64,000 bases of DNA, from NCBI RefSeq assembly GCF_000264785.1, contig NZ_AFJI01000018.1, forward strand, positions 1 through 64,000, read 5' to 3'. Of the stretch, positions 60,366-64,000 are shown piece by piece. The first letter of the stretch is position 1. Each line of letters starts with the position of its first letter. The DNA is from Edwardsiella ictaluri ATCC 33202. GTDB taxonomy: Bacteria > Pseudomonadota > Gammaproteobacteria > Enterobacterales > Enterobacteriaceae. The position numbers were made by a program, and so were the translations under genes. A model generated the notes under the pieces. That model was not told the origin of the DNA, did no database searches, and was given only the letters and a program-made list of their open reading frames with translations.

Positions 60366-61514
60366 TCATTCCCCCTGCGTCGCGGGCGCGGTCGGCGCGG
60401 CGGTCAGCGCGTGGCTCCGGGCGTGCAGCAGTTTATCCAGCAGCGGCTGACTTTTCAGGGCATCGGGCAATATCATGCTGACGGACTGCTGGCTAAGGGC
60501 GTCAATCTGGTTTAAAAACGCCTTGGTGCTCGGATCGTTGACGTCAAAATAGGCGCGAACCCAGGCTGAGACGCTTTCCAACGACTGCTGGTAGATTTGA
60601 TTCTGGTGGCGCGGTATTGCCTGAGCGGCGATCAGCAGGCGAGAGCGGATATTCTCACGCAGATATACGTCCTGGCTGGGTGCCAACAGGGGCTCGGCGC
60701 TGCTATCGCGACGGCGGATGGTAATAAATTCGGAGATGAAACTGTGCCAGCTTTTGGCCAGATTTTGTCGCCACTGGCTCAGAGAGGCGCTCAGCTCACC
60801 GTCATCCTGATCCATCGGCGCTTCGTCGCTGTCATTATCCGCCAGCCGCAGATCGTCAACCTGATTGGCCAACTGATTCAGCTGGAGGATAATACCGTCA
60901 AAGTCGATCTGGTTGAGCGCGGAGAGGGTGGCAATGTCCTCCGTCAGCGCGCGGCGTACGCCCAGCAGGCTGGGGTCACCCAGTCCTGCCAGGGTGGCGT
61001 CGGCGCTCTTCAGCAGGGCGATGGCGGTGGTGACGTCCTGATCGCTCCACAGCTTGCGTTCGGCCAGCTTCACCATAAAATCGGCCTGCGCCAGCTTCCA
61101 GGTGTTGGCGTCATTGCCGGAGATCGCGGCGACCTTTTGCTCCAGCTCCTTGAGTTGCTGTGACTGGCTGGCCTGCAGTTGCGTGGCGACATCCAGCGCC
61201 TTCGCCTGTTTATTCAGCAGCGCCTCCATCCGTAGCTTTTCCTGCGCCTGCGCGGTATGCAGCGCGCTGAGCTGCTCCTGCAGACTTTGTTCGGTGGCCT
61301 GCTGCATTTGTGCCTGTTGGTGCCCGTGGTAATAAAGACCGGCACCGAGGGCGATAACCAGTACGATGGCAATGGCGCCCAGCGCCGGGCCACTGGCGGC
61401 GGATTTTTTCACGAGCTGCTTATCCTGTTTGTGAGCGCGCTCCAGCGGCTGCGCCTGCTTGGTAGCTGTTTCAGCGGCGGCCGCCTTGTCTGGCGGGGTA
61501 GTGGGTTCCGTCAT
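60366..61514 (-). CDS. hemX: HemX, inner membrane protein of the hem operon
   Basis: This 382-residue protein has a Lys- and Ala-rich cytoplasmic N-terminus (about 1-42), one membrane span ([20 protein letters not shown]) and a large periplasmic domain. The periplasmic domain begins with a coiled coil (about 70-130, rich in Gln, Leu and Ala). Older annotations call it uroporphyrin-III C-methyltransferase, but I see no methyltransferase motif, so that name is not supported. It lies between hemD and hemY in the conserved operon. Confidence 0.9.
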   Translation of the reverse strand: MTEPTTPPDKAAAAETATKQAQPLERAHKQDKQLVKKSAASGPALGAIAIVLVIALGAGLYYHGHQQAQMQQATEQSLQEQLSALHTAQAQEKLRMEALLNKQAKALDVATQLQASQSQQLKELEQKVAAISGNDANTWKLAQADFMVKLAERKLWSDQDVTTAIALLKSADATLAGLGDPSLLGVRRALTEDIATLSALNQIDFDGIILQLNQLANQVDDLRLADNDSDEAPMDQDDGELSASLSQWRQNLAKSWHSFISEFITIRRRDSSAEPLLAPSQDVYLRENIRSRLLIAAQAIPRHQNQIYQQSLESVSAWVRAYFDVNDPSTKAFLNQIDALSQQSVSMILPDALKSQPLLDKLLHARSHALTAAPTAPATQGE

Positions 61515-61532
61515 CGTGGCATTATCCCATGG

Positions 61533-62279
61533 TCAGTTGATCTGTAGCGTACGCAATAGCGCATCATTGTTGGCGCTTTCCGCCACCCGGATCTCCTGCC
61601 ATCCCAGATCCCGGGCGCGCTGTGCCAGACGTTCGCTGACGACGATCAGCCGACAGCCGAGGAGCCAACGTCGCCGATCGTATTCAGGAACTAAATCATA
61701 GAGCTGTTGCAGCATTTCACCACTGGTCACTACCAGTGTCGAGACTTTCTGTTGCCGCCAGCGTGCGTAGAGCTCGTCACCGGGGTGGGCGATGGCGACC
61801 CGGCGATAGCATTCGCATAGGGTGACCGATACGCCGCGCGCGTGCAGGGCATTGGCGATCAGCTCGCGCCCGCCGTTGCCGCACAGGAGCAGCGCCCGCC
61901 GGGACTGCAGCTGTTGTATGGCAGGGAGCGCCAGAAGCGCCTCCGAGGTTTCCGGCGCCGATGGAAAGATCACCGGTTGGCGACAGGCGGCCCGTAGCGA
62001 CTGTGCGGTGCTGTGGCCAATAGCGGCGTAGCGCGGAGCGGTGGGCCACTCCCGACCGGCCTGCCGCAGCGATTCTGCGGCGTGGAGAACGGCGTGGCGG
62101 GAAACGGCCAGCAGCAGATCGCCCCGCTGCAGCGCAGCCGCGGCCTCCGGCAGTTGCGCCAGCTGCCGGCCGGGGGCAAAGTTGATCAGCGGCGTATGCC
62201 ATGCCTCCATCCCCAGCGCCTGCAGGCGGTCGACCAACTGCTCACCGTCGGGAGAGGGGCGAGTGACCAGAATACTCAT
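61533..62279 (-). CDS. hemD: uroporphyrinogen-III synthase
   Basis: HemD closes and rearranges hydroxymethylbilane to uroporphyrinogen III, the common precursor of haem, sirohaem and cobalamin. The 248-residue protein has the bilobed fold of the family with low sequence conservation; MSILVTRPSPDGEQLVDRLQ at the N-terminus and VVTSGEMLQQLYDLVPEYDR in the second lobe are recognisable. It follows hemC by six bases on the same strand. Confidence 0.93.
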   Translation of the reverse strand: MSILVTRPSPDGEQLVDRLQALGMEAWHTPLINFAPGRQLAQLPEAAAALQRGDLLLAVSRHAVLHAAESLRQAGREWPTAPRYAAIGHSTAQSLRAACRQPVIFPSAPETSEALLALPAIQQLQSRRALLLCGNGGRELIANALHARGVSVTLCECYRRVAIAHPGDELYARWRQQKVSTLVVTSGEMLQQLYDLVPEYDRRRWLLGCRLIVVSERLAQRARDLGWQEIRVAESANNDALLRTLQIN

Positions 62280-62285
62280 GGTCGC

Positions 62286-63239
62286 TTACGCTTTCTGGCA
62301 GTAGACGGCGTCGAGGATAGCGCGCGCGCCGCGCGCCAGCAGCTCATCGGCCAGCGCGGTTCCCATCGCTTCCGCCTGCGCCAATGGGCCGCGCCGTTCG
62401 CCGCAAATCATCAGCGAGCCGTCCGGCGCACCGACCAGCGCGCGTAGCCACAGCCGGTCTCCGTCGATTTCGGCATAGCTGCCGATGGGAACCTGGCAGC
62501 CGCCCTCCAGACGGGTGTTCATCGCCCGCTCGGCGCAGACGCGCAGCGCCGTCTCGGCATGGTTGAGTGGAGCCAGCAGGCGGCGGGTGGCGTCGTCCGC
62601 CAACCGGCACTCGATACCGACCGCGCCCTGGCCGACGGCGGGCAGCGATTGCTCCGGCGTCAGCGGCGTACGGATGCGATCTTCCAGCTGCAGGCGCTTC
62701 AGACCGGCGGCGGCCAGAATAATGGCGTCATAGTCACCGGCATCCAGTTTAGCCAGGCGGGTACCGACGTTGCCGCGCAGATCGCGGATCTGCAAATCCG
62801 GACGCGCTGCGCGCAGCTGACACTGGCGGCGCAGGCTGGAGGTGCCGACGACGCTGCCGGGCGGCAGCTGCTCTAGTGAGGCAAAGCGTGGTGAGACAAA
62901 GGCATCGCGCGGATCTTCGCGCTGGCAGATGGTCACCAGCCCCAGGCCGTCGGGGAAGGCGACCGGTACATCTTTCATGGAGTGCACGGCGATATCGGCC
63001 CGTCCCTCCAGCAGCGCCAGCTCCAGCTCTTTCACGAACAGCCCCTTGCCGCCGACTTTGGCCAGCGGGGTATCCAGTAGAACGTCGCCACGGGTGACCA
63101 TAGGCACCAGCTCTATCGTCAGCTGCGGCCACTGGGCCAGCAGTTGATCCCGGACATAGTGCGCCTGCCACAGCGCCAGCGGGCTTTGGCGTGTTGCGAT
63201 ACGCAGCGTGGGCTGCGTTGCCGTTGTCATTGATTGCAT
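62286..63239 (-). CDS. hemC: porphobilinogen deaminase (hydroxymethylbilane synthase)
   Basis: HemC polymerises four porphobilinogens into hydroxymethylbilane on a dipyrromethane cofactor. The 317-residue protein has [20 protein letters not shown], catalytic Asp90 in HSMKDVP, the arginine-rich [18 protein letters not shown], and cofactor-binding Cys248 in [12 protein letters not shown] chose ATG 63239 (MQSMTTATQ) because AGGGA lies about 8 bases upstream; ATG 63230 is an alternative. It is divergent from cyaA and heads hemCDXY. Confidence 0.96.
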   Translation of the reverse strand: MQSMTTATQPTLRIATRQSPLALWQAHYVRDQLLAQWPQLTIELVPMVTRGDVLLDTPLAKVGGKGLFVKELELALLEGRADIAVHSMKDVPVAFPDGLGLVTICQREDPRDAFVSPRFASLEQLPPGSVVGTSSLRRQCQLRAARPDLQIRDLRGNVGTRLAKLDAGDYDAIILAAAGLKRLQLEDRIRTPLTPEQSLPAVGQGAVGIECRLADDATRRLLAPLNHAETALRVCAERAMNTRLEGGCQVPIGSYAEIDGDRLWLRALVGAPDGSLMICGERRGPLAQAEAMGTALADELLARGARAILDAVYCQKA

Positions 63240-63421
63240 GTGAATATCCCTTATTTGCCTAAGCGCCATCCTACCATGTTGTCGTATTGGCATGCAGCGT
63301 GCGTGCGCGGAAGGAGAATATGGGAAGGTGTGGGGAAATGCGTTGGAAAAGCCGGAAAGATCAATGATAAGAGGAGCGCAATATTAATTGTGTGGTTTTG
63401 TATCTTTACGGTCAATCGGCA

Positions 63422-63443
63422 AGGTGTTAGATTGATCACGTTT
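63422..63443 (+). promoter_or_regulatory. CRP site at the cyaA promoter
   Basis: TGTTA-N6-TCACG (63425-63440) within the 22-bp site resembles the CRP consensus and is nearly identical to the known cyaA P2 site of E. coli. It overlaps the -35 region of a TATAAT -10 element at 63460-63465, the layout that lets cAMP-CRP repress adenylate cyclase synthesis. Confidence 0.75.
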
Positions 63444-63540
63444 CCAGCAATTTCCTATCTATAATTACCATTAATAAAACCATCGTGGGGACGTGGAAAC
63501 AAGTCTCCCTTCGTATACCGGAAAAATCAGGCGAAACGTC

Positions 63541-64000
63541 TTGTACCTCTATATCGAGACACTGAAGCAACGACTGGACGCGATTAACCAACTGCGGGTT
63601 GAGCGGGCGCTGTCGGCGATGGGCCCCGCTTTTCAGCAGGTATATACGCTGCTGCCTACCTTATTGCATTTTCACCATCCGCTGATGCCGGGTTACCTGG
63701 AGGGTAACGTTCCTCACGGGATCTGTTTCTTTACGCCGGATGAGCCGCAGCAGAACTACTTGCTGCATCTGGAGCAGCGTGCGCCGGGCAGTCTTCCCCC
63801 GGTGACGGGGTCGGATCAGATGCCGATTACCGGACTGTATACCATGGGCAGCACCTCCTCCATCGGCCAGAGCTGTAGCTCTGACCTGGATATCTGGGTC
63901 TGTCACCACTCTTGGCTCGATGCCAGCGAGCGTAGTCAGCTGCAGCAAAAGTGCACGCTGCTGGAGGAGTGGGCGGCGTCGCTGGGGGTTGAGGTCAGCT
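63541..64000 (+). CDS. cyaA: adenylate cyclase class I, N-terminal part (runs off the window)
   Basis: CyaA makes cyclic AMP from ATP. A TTG start at 63541, the same rare start used in E. coli, gives [20 protein letters not shown] and continues for 153 codons to the window edge. The nucleotidyltransferase-like active site is seen in [20 protein letters not shown], with Ser and the paired Asp residues. Only about one sixth of the usual length of roughly 850 residues is present. It is divergent from hemC. The inefficient TTG start and the CRP site both limit expression. Confidence 0.95.
   Translation, partial: MYLYIETLKQRLDAINQLRVERALSAMGPAFQQVYTLLPTLLHFHHPLMPGYLEGNVPHGICFFTPDEPQQNYLLHLEQRAPGSLPPVTGSDQMPITGLYTMGSTSSIGQSCSSDLDIWVCHHSWLDASERSQLQQKCTLLEEWAASLGVEVS

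Noticed and set aside
60366-61514. Annotation of hemX as uroporphyrin-III C-methyltransferase
   Set aside because: The sequence shows a membrane anchor and a coiled coil but no SAM-binding methyltransferase motif.

Overview
This is a chromosomal segment of a GC-rich gammaproteobacterium of the order Enterobacterales. Gene content, protein lengths and gene order match the E. coli regions yicC-rph-pyrE-dut-coaBC-rpmBG-mutM-waa and ilv-rep-rho-wec-hem-cyaA. The lipopolysaccharide (LPS) core genes are of the Klebsiella/Serratia type (waaE, wabG, wabH, wabN) rather than the E. coli type. A member of the Hafniaceae such as Edwardsiella would fit, but the genus is an inference, not a demonstrated fact.

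Layout. 1-1.7 kb: a PD-(D/E)XK-type nuclease gene, then a gene-poor stretch with a possible transposase scrap. 1.7-9.5 kb: housekeeping genes yicC, rph, pyrE, slmA, dut, coaBC, radC (with an exact LexA-type box upstream), rpmB-rpmG, mutM and coaD. 9.4-22.3 kb: LPS inner and outer core cluster waaE, waaA, wabH, wabG, waaQ, wabN, a broken glycosyltransferase, an AT-rich glycosyltransferase plus O-antigen ligase, then waaC, waaF and hldD. 22.6-24.8 kb: kbl-tdh threonine catabolism. 24.9-27.9 kb: comM and an MFS transporter. 28.0-37.3 kb: the complete ilvL-ilvGMEDA operon, ilvY and ilvC, for branched-chain amino acid synthesis with an intact ilvG. 37.3-44.8 kb: a ppiC copy broken by an amber codon, then rep, gppA, rhlB, trxA and rho. 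45.1-58.0 kb: the complete twelve-gene enterobacterial common antigen cluster wecA to wecG. 58.1-59.1 kb: four tRNA genes (Arg, His, Leu, Pro) and the small RNA GlmZ with sigma-54 promoter and GlrR-type boxes. 59.2-63.2 kb: the hemCDXY tetrapyrrole operon on the minus strand. 63.5 kb to the end: the start of cyaA, divergent from hemC.

How the parts work together. HldD supplies ADP-heptose to WaaC, WaaF and WaaQ. WaaA adds Kdo to lipid A. WaaE, WabG and WabH extend the core, WabN probably deacetylates a core GlcNAc, and WaaL ligates O antigen. The wec genes make a second surface glycan on undecaprenyl phosphate. The ilv genes form one regulon controlled by leader-peptide attenuation and by IlvY.

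I do not see a wholly new multi-gene system. The best leads are: the LexA-type box before radC; a very strong hairpin that covers the ilvL start; a structured rpmB leader; a 36-codon ORF overlapping the rho start; three phased GlrR-type boxes before glmZ; a perfect 9-bp inverted repeat before wecA; the decayed and foreign genes in the LPS core cluster; and a junction between tdh and comM where two blocks that are separate in E. coli meet.
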